Part shown: positions 45,201 through 57,759 of the stretch, piece by piece
How the letters are laid out: each line of letters starts with the position of its first letter
Position numbering within the stretch: position 1 is the first letter of the stretch
DNA from: Rebecca billardiae RCC1528
Taxonomy: Eukaryota; Haptophyta
NCBI GenBank assembly: GCA_965240325.2
Contig: OZ251229.1
Span: 310,001 to 374,000, forward strand
Direction of reading: 5' to 3'
DNA length: 64,000 bases
The notes under the pieces: generated by a model
Told to the model about the DNA's origin: nothing
What the model saw: only the letters and a program-made list of their open reading frames with translations
Database searches by the model: none
Program-made: the position numbers and the translations under genes

Positions 45201-47606
45201 CCCCTCCGTCAGCCCCTGCCGGCACGTGGCCAGCAGGCAGAGGGCCGCCGCCACCCAGTTGTCGGGCAGGCTGGACGGGTCGGCGGCGGGCTCGGCGCCC
45301 GCGCCGCCGCGCGCGCGCGCGTGGGCCCCGTGCGCGAACGGCGGCCGCTCGCGCGCCCAGCCGTAGTCGGCCGCCCAGCGCCGCAGGATGGCTGACCACA
45401 GCTCCTGCAGCGAGCGCGCGCCGCAGTAGCCGCCGAGCGCGCGGTCGATCGACTCAAACTCGCCGTGCACGCGCAGCTCGGCGACGAGCGCGCCGAGGAA
45501 GAGCGGGCGCGAGGAGAGCGGCGAGGCGAGCACGCGCCCGAGCTGCGTGTCGTCCAGCGCCTTGTGCGCCATCGCCAGGTGGCCGCGCAGCACCGCGCTC
45601 CGCTCCGCGACCGAGCTGAGCTCGGCGAGCGGCACGCGGCGCGCGCCCGGCCGCGCGAGCAGCGCGCTCCCGATCGGGTCGCCGGCGCACACGCTGGCGA
45701 CCAGGACGCAGCTGGCGGGCAGCGGGCTCGGGAGCCACGCGAGGCTGCGCACGAAGCCGCGGCGGTCCACCACGCCGCGCCCGCCGCCGGCCGCACCGGC
45801 CGCGGCGCCACCGGCCGCCGGCCTGACGGGCGCTGGCTCGGCGAGCGCGGTCGAGTCGTCGTGCGCGGCCGCTTCCTCCTCCGCCTCCGCGTCCAGGCTG
45901 AGCCGGTCGAGCCCGTCGAGCACGAGGACGCACGGGCCGAGGTGCAGCGCGGCGGAGAACTCCTCCGAGAGCTGCACCAGGTTCGTCTCCGCGCCGCCGC
46001 CGCCGCCGCCGTCCGCGCCGTCGACGCCCGCGCCGTCGACGCCCGCGCCCTGCTCGTCCTCCGCGCCGCCGCCCTCCGCGCCGCCGCCGCCCACGCCGTC
46101 GTCGGCGAGCAGCGCGCCCAGGCCGCCGTCCGCCGCGGAGTAGCACGCGCGCAGCTGCGCGACGCAGCGGCGCATGAGCGGCACAAGCCCGCTGCTCAGC
46201 GCCGGGATCCCCGCGAAGTGCACGATGGCGAGCGGCCGGGCGCGCGGCGCGCGCGGCTCGGCGCCCGCGGGCGCGCGCGCGGCCGGGCGCGGGCCGTCCG
46301 CGCCCGCGGCCGTGCCCGGCCCGCGCCCGGCCTCCGCCTCCGCCTCGGCCTCGGCGGCGTCGGCGTCGGCGTCGGCGCCCTCGCGCGCGCGCGCGAGCAC
46401 GCTGCCCTCCTCCGCGCGCGCGAGCGCGGGCACCAGCTCGTCCGCCGCCCACGACGCGAGCAGCGTCGTCATGCCCGAGCCCCGCTCGCCGCTCAGCACA
46501 CAGATGGTGCCGCGCGCGGCCGCGTGCGGCGGTGCGGAGGCGGGGGCGGCGTGCGTGGGCGCGGCGTCCGCGCGCGGCGCCGCCGTGACGTGCGCAGTGA
46601 GCTCCGCCCACGCGTGCGCCGCGGCCGACGTCTCGACGAAGAAGCGCCGCCGCTCGCGCGCAAAGGCCGCGTGCTCGGCCGCGGCGCTCGCGGCGGCGGC
46701 GAGCGCGCCGCCGCTCGCGCGCCCGCCCGCGCCGCCCGCCGCGCTCGAGCTGACGCGGCTGGCGAGCGAGGGCGCGCGCGAGGGCGCGGGGGGCAGCACG
46801 GCGCGAACCACCGCGCTCCAGTCCAGCGCGACCGCGCTCGCCAGCTCGTGCGGCGTCGTGAAGCGGCGCACGCGCAGCCCAGCGTCAACGATCCGACGCT
46901 TGAGCGAGCCCATGCGCGCGGCCGCGCCCGCCGACTCGGCGCGGAAGTCGCGCAGGCGCGCCTCGCGCTCGGGCTCGGGGAGGTCGGGGAAGAGCGCCTT
47001 CTCGTGCGCACGCTCGCGGAAGTAGAAGAAGCAGAACGCCCCCTTCCTCCGGAACGCCGCCTCCTCGATCTCGAGCTCGGTCACGGAGAAGCGACGGTAG
47101 CCGGGCTCGCCCACCCACGCGTGGCCGGCGCGCACGGCGGCGTCGATCGAGAGGTCGATCCAGTGCGGCTGCTCGGCAGGGAGCTCGGCCGGGCGGTGCT
47201 GCCCGTGCCGCTCGCCCAGCAGGCAGATGAAGAAGGGCAGGCTCGAGCCGATGTAGTCGAGGCACATGGTGATCACCATCCCGTCCGTCGCCTGCTTGCC
47301 CGTGATGCCCCAGCGCAGGTCGACGGGGAGGAAGGCGGAGCCGCGCGCGGCGCACGCCGAGTGGAGCGGCGGGAAGACGTGCTTCACCAGCAGGTCGCGC
47401 TCCGCCTGGAAGTCGCGGAACGTGCTCGAGATGAACGGCCGAATCGGCTCGCCCGCGGGCAGTGCCGCCGCGCCGCCCACCGCGTCGTCGAGCAGCAGCG
47501 GGCGGCCGCCGGGGTCCGAGTGGAGGCGGCGGGCGCCACTGGGGGTCGGCTTCGCCGGCGGGCGCACCGGCGAGGGTGGCAGCTCGCGCGCCGACGAGTC
47601 GCCCAT
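42256..47606 (-). CDS. DUF4062-NACHT-TPR protein, NPHP3-like STAND family
   Basis: Exons 43570-47606 and 42256-43375 on the minus strand, intron GTGCGC...GCGCAG of 194 bases, ATG at 47606, 1718 residues. Residues about 55-250 are the DUF4062/TIR-like domain (IRPFISSTFRDFQAERDLLV, VDLRWGITGKQATDG, PFFICLLGERHGQ). The NACHT P-loop is GERGSGMTTLLASW (about 372-385), with Met where Lys is expected. The Walker B region is PCVLVLDGLDRLSLDA (about 560), followed by winged-helix-like sequence (CLLATCRQGLTEGQLLSALGL). The C-terminal third holds TPR-like helices (LPLYRRALGIRLAALGAEH). NPHP3 and related proteins act at the cilium inversin compartment, while other family members are signalling NTPases. 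The 9-base repeat near 43733 encodes ADT repeats. The start lies 244 bases from the EML-like gene. Confidence 0.8.
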
Positions 47607-47850
47607 CGCGGTGCGCACGCGCGCTGTGCCCGGCCGCGGTCGTGCGGTGCTGAGAAAAAACCCGCGCGCATGTGATATGCTGAAAAAGAAAGAAAAGGCA
47701 GCACAGCAGCATGGCGGCGCGGCTACCCGCATTCGAATAGGGGCTGACAGCCGGTTGCTGACAGTTTGACCCACGTCATAACCGCCGCCCGCCGGCGGGC
47801 ATCGTTCGCTGCGCGCGAGGTGCAGCGGCGCGGCGTGAGCACCCGTCAGC
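47607..47850. promoter_or_regulatory. Likely shared promoter region of the NPHP3-like and EML-like genes
   Basis: 244 bases between divergent start codons. A purine-rich patch (AAAAAGAAAGAAAAGG) lies at about 47683-47698. A partial RFX-like half-site (GTTGCTGAC) is near 47754, but no full palindromic X-box. Confidence 0.4.
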
Positions 47851-50800
47851 ATGGGGAGCGGTGCGAGCAAGCCCGGCAAGGCAGATCGCGACGTGGGGAA
47901 GCGCGGCTCCGCCGAGGCCAAGCCCACGCCCGCCGCCTCGGAGCGCGAGCGCGCGGGCGCGCCGCCGGACGTGCTTGTGCTCGACCAGGAGACGCCCTCG
48001 AGCTACGCGCAGCCGCTCGCGCCCGAGCAGCCCGCGGGCGCGAAAGGCGGCCTGGGCCTGGAGCACGATGCCGCTGGCCCCGCGATGGTCACCGCAGACT
48101 ATGGTGCGCCCGCGCGCGCGCGCGCGCGCGCGCCCGAGGCGCGGCGCTGAGCGCGAGCTGAGCGGCGAGCCGCGGCCGCCGCCGCCGCCGCCGCGCCGCG
48201 CGCAGAGAGCGACTCCGACGTGGAGTTCGACCGCGTGGAGGCGCCGAGCGGCCGCCCCCCCCGCCCCGAGGTGCACCCCACCGAGCTGCACCGCGAGGAC
48301 CTGCGCCACCCCGCCGTCGAGAGCAGCATGCCCGACGGCTGGGTTGAGAGCAACGACTCGGACCCGCCCTCGGACCGGCTGGAGCTCGAGTTCATGTGCG
48401 CGCGCGGGGCGCCGCCGCGCGCGGGGGGCGCTGGCGCGCGCGCGCGCGCGCGCGCCGCGCACGCCGCGCGCACGCGCTCACGCGCACGTGCCCCCCGCGC
48501 GCGTGCGCGCTTGCGCGCGTTGCGCGTGCGCGTGCGTGTGCGTGTGCGCGCGCAGCTACGGCTTCCGCTCGCACGACTGCCGCATGAACGTGCACTACAC
48601 GGGCGCGGGGGAGGTGGTGTTCCCCGCGGCGACGCTCGCGGTGGTGTACGACCCGGTGGTGCACGCGCAGCGCTTCTACGCCGGGCACACCGCCGAGCTC
48701 AGCTGCATCTGCGTGCACCGCGACGGCGTGCTCGTCTGCTCGGGCCAGGTGGGCTCGGCGCGCGAGGCCGCGCCCATCTGCCTGTGGGACTCGACGAGCC
48801 TCGAGACGGTGGCGGTGCTGTCGGGCGCGCACGAGGCGGGCGTGGCGGCGGTGGCGTTCGCCGGCTCCGCGCTGCCCGACGCCATCCCCGACTCCGACCT
48901 CCTCGTCTCCCTCGGCCTGGACGCGTACCACACGCTGATCGTGTGGGACTGGGCGCGCGGGGAGCGGCTCGCGCAGGCGCGCGCGCACACCGGCGCCGTG
49001 TTCGCGCTCTCGGCGGTGGTGAGCGCGGGCGGCGAGCTCAGCGTGGCGACGGCGGGGGTGCGCTCGCTCAAGTTCTGGGCCCTCGACGGCTCCACGCTCC
49101 GCTCGAAGAAGGGCCAGTTCGGCCCGGAGCACGCGCACGTGACCGGCCAGCTGGGCGCGCTCCGAGACTCGCCCACGTTCACAGCGCTCGCGCATCTGCA
49201 GGACGGCTCGGGGCGGCTGCTCTCCGCCACGTCGCGCGGCGAGCTGCTGCTGTGGCGCTCGAACGAGCTGACGCACTACGTCAAGGCGCACACCTCGCCC
49301 ATCTTCGCCATCGTCTGCTGGCCCGGCGGCGTCGCGAGCGGCTCGAAGGACGGGCGCGTGTCGCTCTGGCCCGCGCTCTGGCCTGACACGCTCGAGTCTG
49401 TGCTCGCGCCCCACCGCATCTTCGACCTGCGCGAGATGGTGCGCGGCTTCGCGGACGCGGCGGGGCGTCCGCGCGCGCTCGCCGGCTCGACGACGCCGTG
49501 CGTCCGCGCGCTCGCCTGCGCGCACGACCGCATCCTCATCGGCTCCAGATCGGCGGAGATCTTCGAGCTCTCGTTCGAGCAGGGCCTGGACCTGCCGGCC
49601 ATCACGATGCTCGCGCAGGGGCACGCGGCGCCGCGCGCGCCGCCGGGCGGCGAGGTGGGGCCGAGCGCGGCGCGCGGCGGGCTGCTCGCGGCGATGCCGC
49701 ACGGCGGGCTCCTCGTGAGCGCGGGCGCCGACAAGACGCTCCGCGTCTGGTCCTCCGAGCGCCGCTGCATGCTCGGGATGCGGCTGCTGTCGGACGAGGC
49801 GAGCGCGCTCGCGCCGTCGCCCGACGGATCGGCGCTCGCGCTCGGCCTCTCCGACGCGGCGCACTCGGTGGTGCTGGTGGACATGGCGACGCTGTCGGAC
49901 GAGCTGGCGCTCTCGCGCGCCGAGCCCAGCCCGGTGAGCGCGCTCGCCTTCGCCCCCTCCGGCGCGTGGCTCGCCGTGGGCACCGCGCGCGGCAGTGTCG
50001 AGCTGTATGCCGCGCTCGACGGCTGCCGGCCGCACGGCGTGTGCCACGCGCTCGACGCGGCCGTGACGCAGCTCGACTTCTCGATCGACTCGAGCATGGT
50101 GCAGAGCAACTCGGCGGCGTTCGAGCTCGCCTTCTGGGACGCGCGCACGTGCGAGCAGCTCCCCGCCTCCGCCTCGCGCCGCACGGCGTGGGCGGAGTGG
50201 ACGTGCCCGCTCGGCTGGGCGTCGAAAGGCGTGTTCGGCCGCTATGAGGCGCCCGGGCACGTGACGGCGGTGCGGCGCTCGCACGACGGCGGCACGCTCG
50301 CGCTGGGCGACGCGTTCGGCGGCGTCTCGCTCCACGCCTTCCCGTGCACCTCGCTCGCCGCCGGCGTCGTCAGCTACGCCGCGCACGCGGGCGGCGTGAC
50401 GGGCGTCGCCTGGGTGAGCGGCGACGGCGCGCTGCTCACGCTGGGCGCGGAGGATGGCTGCCTCATGCAGTGGCGGCACTCGGGGGGCGGGGGCGGCGGC
50501 GGCGCGCTGGGCGCGCTGGGCGCGGCGCAGCTCGCGCCGGAGGACCTCGACTCGGAGGTGGAGGAGGAGCTCGACGCCGCCGCCGCCGTCGCCGCCGGCG
50601 GCGACGGCGCGGACGGCGCGGCGCTGCCCCGCGGGCTCTGGCCTAGCGGCGGCGGCGGCGGCGGGTTCGGCGGCGGCGGCGGGTTCGGCGGCGGCGTGCC
50701 GCCGGCGTACGCGGCGATCCACGCGCCGACGGGGTGGGTGCCGCCCGAGGACGTGGGCGAGCTGCCCGACGGCCACCTCCTCCTCGAGCACGTGTACGGC

Positions 50801-53800
50801 TACACCGGCTGTGCGCACGCCAACATCGGGCTGGCCGCGTCGGGTGAAATCGTGTACCCCGCGGCCGGGCTGGCGGTCGTGGCGGCCGTGCGCGGCGAGG
50901 CGGCGTCGCAGCGCTTCTTCGCGGGGCACACGGCGGCGGTGAGCTGCCTGGCGATGCACCCGTCCCTCGCGGTGTGCGCCACCGCGCAGGGCGGGCTCTC
51001 GCCGTACGTGTGCGTCTGGGACGTCGGCACGTCGCAGCCGCTCGCCACGCTGCGCGGCGTGCACACGCGCGCCGTGCGCGCGCTCGCCTTCTCGGCCGAC
51101 GGCCGCTGGCTCGCGTCGCTCGGCGCGGACGGGTCGCACGCGCTCGCGCTGTACGACTGGGCGGAGTCGGCGCTGCTCGCGCGCGTGCACGCCGGCACCG
51201 AGCACGTCGGCGCCCTCGCCTTCTCGCCCGACGGCGGGCTGGCGACCGCCGGGTCGATGCACCTCAAGCTGTGGCGGCTCGAGCCGGGCGGCGCGCCGGG
51301 CGGCGGCGGCGGCGGGCTGGCCGCGCCGAGCACGCTGGTCGGGCGCTCGGCGGCGCTGCACGAGATGCGCGGGCCGACGGTGTTCCTCTGCGTCCTCTTC
51401 ACCCCGCGCGGCGCGTGCGTCACCGGCACCGCCCACGGCGAGCTCCTGCTGTGGGAGGAGGGCTCGCTCGCGCGCGCCGTGCGCGCGCACAGCGGCGCGG
51501 TGCACGCGCTGTGCGCGCACGGCGGCGCGCTGCTCTCGGCGGGGCGCGCGTCGAAGGTGGGGCTGTGGAGCGCGGAGCTCGACGCGCTGGGGAGCATCGA
51601 CCTCCGCGCCGCGCTCGACGGGCTGCAGGACGAGCTCGGCCGCCCCGTCGCCGCCTCCGCCGCCGCGCTCTCTGTGCGCGCGCTCGCCACTGACGGGCCT
51701 CGCGTGTTTGTGGGCACGCGCGCGGGCGAGCTGCTGCTGATCGATGCGTCGGGCGGCGAGGCGGAGGGCGAGGCGAGGCTGCTCGCGGGGGGGCAGGGGC
51801 GCGCGCTGCGCCGCGGCGTCGTGCTCGGCGGCCTCGCCCCCGCGCCCGCCGCCGCCGCGCCCACCGGCGGCAGCGGGCTGCGCGCGCTCGCCGCGTGCGC
51901 CACACGCTCCGTCGCCGCCGCCATCGGGGACGACGGCGTGCTGAGGCTGCTCGAGCTCGGCGGGCGGGCGCAGCGCGCGCTGCGCAGGATGGCGAGCGGC
52001 GGCACGGCGCTCGACTTCTCGCCCGACGGCGCCACGCTCGCCGTCGGCCTGCACGACGGCACCGTCGAGCTCCTCGACGCCGAGACGCTGCAGACGCCCG
52101 CGAGCGCGCCCGCGGACGCGGCGCTGAGCGCGCTGCTGGGCGGCGCGCCGGACGCGCGCGCAGCCGGCCGCGGCGGCGGGCGGCGCGGCGCGGTGCGGAC
52201 GCACGTGCCGGGCGGCGCGGTGCACGACCTGAAGTGGTCGCCCGACGGCACCCTCCTCGCCGCCGCCTCCGCGTGCGGCTCCGTCTTCATCCTCTCCGCG
52301 CGCGAGGCCCTCGCGCGCCGCCACGCACTTAACGGGCACGCGGGCGCGACCACGGCCGTCGACTGGAGCGAAGAGACGCTGCTGCTGCTCGACGCGGCCG
52401 CGCTCGAGGCGGGCGCGCCGGGCGGCGGCGGCGGCGGCGCGGAGCGCGAGCGCTGGCTGCTCCGCTCCGCCTCCGCCGCCGCCGAGCTCTTCTTCTGGGA
52501 GGTGCCGCCCGCGCACGCCTCGCTGCGCGCCGAGGCGGACGCGGCGGCGGGCGCGCGGCGCGTGCGCTCGCCCGCGGCCGCGCGCGACGTCGTGTGGGCG
52601 ACGACCAGCTGCCCGCTGGGCTGGGCGGTGCTCGGCGCGGCGCAGCCGGAGGCGCGCGGCGCGGGCGCGTACGCCGCGCCGGGCGCGAGCGTGGGCACGC
52701 CGCGCTCCGTCGCGTGCTCCCGCGAGGGCGACTGCCTCGTCGCGGCCGACGCCTCCGGCACCCTCTCTCTCTATCGCTTCCCCGCGTGCGCGCCCGACGC
52801 GGCGTCTAAACGGTACGTGGCGCACGGCGGCGCGGGCGCGAGCGTCGTGCGCTTCTCGCACGACGACCGGTACGTGCTCTCGGCCGGCGGCTCGGACGGC
52901 GTGCTCATGCAGTGGCGCTACGCCGGCGCCGACGACGACGGCGCGGCCGCGGGCGCGGACTCGTCCGAGGACGAGGACGTGGCCGCCGACCTGGCGGCCG
53001 GCACGCGCGCGGACGCGGCGCGCGGACGCGGCGCGGGCGCGCGGCGCGCGCGCGCGCCCGTCGGCGCGAAGCGCGAGCTGCTCCTCGCCTCGTCCGCGGC
53101 GCAGGCGGCGCGCGGCGGCTCGCGCCCGTGGGCGGCGCGCGCGGCCGCCGCCGCCGCCGCCGGCGGCGGCGGCGCGGGCGCGCTCGCGCGCGGCCTCGGC
53201 GCGGGCGCGGCCGGCGGCGGCGCGCTGGACGGCGGCGCCGAGCTGCTGCGCGCCCTGCGGCTGGAGGGCGCCGAGCTGCGCGTCGGCGCGTTCGACGAGG
53301 CGCGGCCGTGGCTCTCCGAGCTCGCGCCGCCCGCGCACGCCGCCCGCGCCTCCGAGCGCGCGCTCGCGCCCCCCGCCGAGCGGCTGGGCCTCGAGTACGT
53401 GCACGGCGTGGCCGCGCACGGCGTGCGCGCGCAGCTGCACGTGGGCGCGGGCGGAGAGATTATCTTCATCGCGGCGGCGGTGGGCGTGGTGATGACGCCC
53501 GGCGCGGCGGACGGCTCGGGCGCGCCGCCCTCGCAGCGGCACTACCTCGAGCACGCCGGCAGCGAGCTCCTCAGCCTCGCCCTCCACCCGGGCGGCGCGC
53601 TCGCCGCGACGGGCGAGCGCTCCGCGGCCGCGGCCGTCCACGTGTGGGGCGTGGGCACTCTGGACACGGAGGCGGTGCTGAGTGGCGGGCAGAAGGAGGG
53701 GGTGGGCGCGCTGGCGTTCACGCCGGACGGCTCGCTGCTCGCCGCGGCGGACGTCTCGCCCGCGCACGCCATCGCCCTCTGGAGCTGGCGCGCCGCCACC

Positions 53801-55743
53801 CTCCTCTCGCTCACGCGCGGCGGCTCAGGCTGCGTGCTCGGCCTCGCCTTCTCCCCGCGGGACTCGTCGATGGTGAGCTACGGGCAGCGGCACCTGCGCT
53901 TCTGGGCGCGGCCGAGGGTGGGCGGCGGCGGGGGCGGGTGGAGCGCGAAGAAGGGGGCGTTCGGCGAGGCGGGCGCGCAGACCGTGCTCTGCGCCGCGCA
54001 CGTACCCGCCACCGGCGCGCTCGTCACGGGCACCTCGCGCGGCATGCTGCTGGAGTGGGCCGGCCACGCCGTGTGCCGGGCGGTGCGCCTGCTGTCGCAC
54101 GGGCCGGTGTTCGCGATCGCGGCGTCCGCGGAGGGCATCGCGGTGGGCGGGCGCGGCGGGAGGCTGCTGCTCTGGCCCGCGGGCGCGTCGCCGCTCGACG
54201 CGCGCGCCGCCAAGCCGCTCGACCTCGGCACCCTCGCCAGCGGCCTCACCGACGAGTACGGCCGCCTGCGCGTGCTGCTCAGCGGCGACGCGCCGTGCGT
54301 GCGCGCGCTCGCGTTCGCGCGCAGCACGCTGCTGCTCGTCAGCCGCTCGGGCGAGCTGTGGCAGCTGGGCGGCGCGGCGCCGCAGTGCCGGCTGCTGCTG
54401 CAGGGCCACGCGGCGCTGCGCGCGCCCCGCGCCGACGGCGGCTCGGCGCGCACCGAGCTGTGGGGCCTCGCCGCACACCCGCACAGGCCGGAGCTGTTTG
54501 TGAGCGCGGGCGACGACTGCACGGTGCGCGGCCGCGGCGCCGCGGCGCTCGGCGCGCGGCGCGCGCGCGCGAGCAGCGCGGAGCGCGCGGACGCACGCAG
54601 CGGCGGCGGCGGCCGCGCGGACGCGCGGACGAGCGGAGCGAGCGCACGTGGGCGCGGAGCGCGCGCCCTGCTGCTCACGCGCCGCCCCGCGTGCCGCGCG
54701 TGCCCCCCTCCGCCCCCCGCCCCTGCGCGCTGCCCCCTGCCCAGGTGCGCGTATGGGATGCGCACCGCCGCGCGATGCTGTGCATGCGGCGCGTGCGCTC
54801 CGCGCCGCAGTGCGCCGCGTTCGCGCCCGACGGCTCGCTGCTGGGCGTGGGGTGCGCGGACGGCAGCACGCTCATGCTCGAGCCGGACTCGCTCACCGAG
54901 CTGCCGATGCGCCCGGCCGCGCCGCACGCGGGCGCGGTCTGCGCCCTCGCCTTCGCCCCCGACTCGGCGCTGCTCGCCGTCGGCCACGCGGACGGCTCGG
55001 TCGAGGTCCACACGGCGTACGCGCACGGGCGGGGCGGCGCGCGCGAGCCGCTGCGGCTCGTCGGCGCGCACGTGGGCGCGGCGCGCTCGCTCGATTGGTC
55101 GGCCGACGGGTGCCTGCTGCAGTCGTGCTGCGAGGGCATGGTGCTCGCCTGGTGGGACGTCGAGAACGGCGGCGAGAGGGTGCGCCCCCGCCGCGCGCGC
55201 GCTCGCGCCCTCGGAGCGTTCCGCGCGCGCCTCCGCCCGCCCAGCGCTCGGGCCGCGCGCCGCGCCGCTGAGCGCGCCGCACGCCTCCGCCCGCGTGCTG
55301 CTGCGCGCGCCTCGCCCCGCCGCGCGCGCGCGCGCGCGCAGATCCTCGACGCGCAGCAGGTGAGCGAGGTCGAGTGGCACAGCTGGAGCGCGCCGGTGGG
55401 CTGGCCCGTCGTGGGCGTGCTGCCGCAGCTCTCGGACGGCACAGACGTGCACGCGCTCAGCAGGTCGACCGGCCGACACCTCGTCGCGACCGCGGACGAC
55501 TTTGGCAAGCTCAACCTGTTCGGCTACCCGAGCGCGCTCGCCGGCAGCGTGTGCCGCGTGGGCACCGCGCACGCCGGGCACGTGAGCAGCGTGTGCTGGT
55601 CGTGCGACGACACGCGCATCTTCACGACGGGCGGCGCGGACATGACGGTGATGCAGTGGCGAGTCGGCCGCGCGCCCTCGCGGCTCGATCCGCTCCAGCT
55701 GCCCGCCGGGGCCGCGCGCGCGCTGGACAACGAGCGTGGCTGA
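47851..55743 (+). CDS. EML5/6-like microtubule-associated protein with three HELP-WD units and an N-myristoylation signal
   Basis: Five exons: 47851-48103, 48206-48395, 48556-54523, 54745-55179, 55342-55743; total 2415 residues, all junctions in frame. The start MGSGASKPGK fits the N-myristoylation consensus (Gly2, Ser6, basic residue after). Three HELP-like motifs start the repeat units: YGFRSHDCRMNVHYTG (about residue 149), HVYGYTGCAHANIGLAASG (about 892) and YVHGVAAHGVRAQLHVG (about 1760). Each is followed by GEIVYPAA-type sequence and about a dozen WD repeats (FYAGHTAELSCICVH, LLVSAGADKTLRVWSS, DDCTVRVWDAHR). EML5/6 have the same three-unit plan at about 1960 residues. This one is longer because of Gly-rich linkers (GGGFGGGGGFGGG). 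EML proteins bind tubulin through the tandem propellers. A fatty-acyl anchor would tether it to membrane, perhaps the flagellar membrane (inference). Confidence 0.9.
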
Positions 55744-55824
55744 TGATGTCCATGAGAGAGCGAGAGAGACGAGTAGGGACTATATCGCGCGCGGGCGGCG
55801 AGAGATACGCAACAGCAGTAGTAG

Positions 55825-56865
55825 CTATAGTCTGGTGGTGCCAGAATGCGACCGTGTCTGTAGCTGATGCTTGTTGCGCAGCATTCTGACAGAAGTATTT
55901 CTGAGCAGTGGCGCGAGGGCAAGGGCGAGCAGCGCGCCCAACCCTGCCGCAGTCGCAATGCCCAAGACACAGGCAGCGCGCGAAAGGTCCCCAGCAGCGA
56001 TCATATTCACGGCCGAGCAGAAGAGCAGCGCGATGATGATGGTCTGCACTGCCTCTGCGCGCACATGCCGGTGCAGCCAAGCGCCCGCCGCGCTGCCAGC
56101 GCCCATGCCGGCCGCGCATGCCGCGTACTGCGGCCAGCGCTCTGGCTGCACGATCTGCGCGGAGAGGAGCGTGGGCAGCGTCGCGCAAAGGAGCAGCAGC
56201 ATGTACGCGATGAAGTTGGCTCGGATCGTCGCCTTGGCATGCGTGAAGGAGGAAAAGTACACCATCATCGGCGGGCCACCAACACCGAACCAGCTGCCGC
56301 ACAGCCCGGTGAAGAACCCCGCGAGTGCCGCGAGTACAAGCTGCGTGGCTGCTCGCGCCTGCGGCCGTTTGCTCGGACTGTGGCCAGGGCCGCCCTCGCC
56401 GTCGGGGCTTGCCGCAGCCAGCTCTGCGCCCACCAGTGGGGCCACCTCGTCCTCCTCGCGCTCAGCCAACTGCCTGTCTCGCGCCCAGCCCGCGGCACTC
56501 TCCACAGCTCTTGCCACGGAGTAGGTGAGGAAGAAGCAGCCTGCGAGCTTTGCCACGCGTGAGGGCTCGAGGCGGACGAGTAGCTGCACGCCAATGAGCG
56601 CGCCTACAACGAGGCAGATGCCCTGCACGCACAGCAGGCCGAGGTCCACGTCGCGTCGGAGCACGAGCACCCACAGCGCGTTGGACACAATGGCAACCGG
56701 CGTGAGGATCGCAATGGCGTCCTTGAGCTCGAAAGGCCTGCCATCGAGCGCGCTCGCAGCGTGCAGTACGATGATGAAGCAGATGGCTTCGCCAAACGCC
56801 GCGGTTGCCTTTGCGAACGCGCCAGTCGCCCCTGCGGCGAAGACGGCGACCAAAGGGCTGGGCAT
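55825..56865 (-). CDS. TauE/SafE (TSUP) family membrane transporter
   Basis: ATG at 56865, stop at 55825-55827, 346 residues, no intron. About eight membrane segments in two homologous halves, separated by an acidic loop (REEDEVAPLVGAELAAASPDGEGG). The second half opens with the family hallmark AGFFTGLCGSWFGVGGPPMM, and the first half with GATGAFAKATAAFGEA, a degenerate version of the same motif. TSUP proteins carry sulfite, sulfonates or related organic anions. Algal members are common but their substrates are mostly untested. The 3' end converges on the EML-like gene 81 bases away, and the 5' end lies 39 bases from a terminal-inverted-repeat element. Confidence 0.88.
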   Translation of the reverse strand: MPSPLVAVFAAGATGAFAKATAAFGEAICFIIVLHAASALDGRPFELKDAIAILTPVAIVSNALWVLVLRRDVDLGLLCVQGICLVVGALIGVQLLVRLEPSRVAKLAGCFFLTYSVARAVESAAGWARDRQLAEREEDEVAPLVGAELAAASPDGEGGPGHSPSKRPQARAATQLVLAALAGFFTGLCGSWFGVGGPPMMVYFSSFTHAKATIRANFIAYMLLLLCATLPTLLSAQIVQPERWPQYAACAAGMGAGSAAGAWLHRHVRAEAVQTIIIALLFCSAVNMIAAGDLSRAACVLGIATAAGLGALLALALAPLLRNTSVRMLRNKHQLQTRSHSGTTRL

Positions 56866-56904
56866 CGGCCGGTCAGGCGGCCTCCATTCCGCAATGATGA
56901 ACTA

Positions 56905-57688
56905 CAGGGTCTCCAACATTAAACTGGACACTTTGGGCAGCAGCTCAGCGTACGGCCTGTGGCTGCCTCGCGCGGGGTCAGGAGCGGCCAGCTCGGCTCG
57001 TGTGCACCCCACTAGGTCTGTCTGCGACCGCGCATAGCCGGGCAGCCCGCGTGGAGCACCCCTCTGGGTCATGCGGACAGTCGGCACAAGGCTGGTCGTG
57101 AGGGCCGTGAAGCAGCCGTGTGGCCGTTCTGCGCATGTCTGTAGCCAGCAAGCCCGCTCAAGGCCGCGCAGATATTATTACGTGGCATGGTCGATGACTA
57201 TGCGGCATGCGCTCGACAGCCCTGGGCAAGCCCGGACGTAGCGCTACACCAGGAGTATATACGGCTCGATCGGACCAGCCTACCAGTTGCGCACCTCGCT
57301 TGCACAGCTGCTGCACAGCCCATCGATCGGCTCTGGCCGTGCAGGCAAGGGCTACAGTCGGCGCCACTACCCGCAGCGAACGCTGGAGACCCACCAGTGC
57401 GCGCACCAACCCGCCCGCCGCCAAATGCAACCGTGCGCCAGATACGAATTTTAGCAGGCATGCCACCCGCGGGGGCTCCGTGGACCTGTTCAGAGCCAAC
57501 CGCTAGTCGGTTGAGCTGTACATCCAAGCCAGCCCTGGCCACACGCTGAGCGCGCCGCTCGCTGCACCCACACCCTGTCGTCATCCGAGGAGTAAGGTCC
57601 ATGGCGCTCATGCGAGCCTCTGGCCCATCTCATCGTTAGCAGCCGTAGTCAGCAAAAATCAGTGTCCGAACAATTGTTGGGGACCCTG
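56905..57688. mobile_element. Terminal-inverted-repeat element (non-autonomous, hAT-like ends), copy 1
   Basis: 784 bases, almost identical to 58905-59686. The ends are inverted: CAGGGTCTCCAACA at the left and TGTTGGGGACCCTG at the right (13 of 14 pair), with a further GGACACT/AGTGTCC match seven bases inward. CAGGG ends are typical of hAT-type elements. No transposase is encoded. No target-site duplication is visible on either side, so superfamily is tentative. Copy 1 has CCG where copy 2 lacks two bases (in TGTGGCCGTTCTGCG). Confidence 0.75.
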
Positions 57689-57759
57689 TGTGCACACTCG
57701 CCTGCCGCATGTTGAGTGACTGTCAGCCAGGGAGCTGAAGACGACGGCTTCTCAGAGGC

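Noticed and set aside
47754-47762. RFX X-box for the NPHP3-like/EML-like pair
   Set aside because: Only one half-site (GTTGCTGAC) is present. The second half does not fit the consensus.
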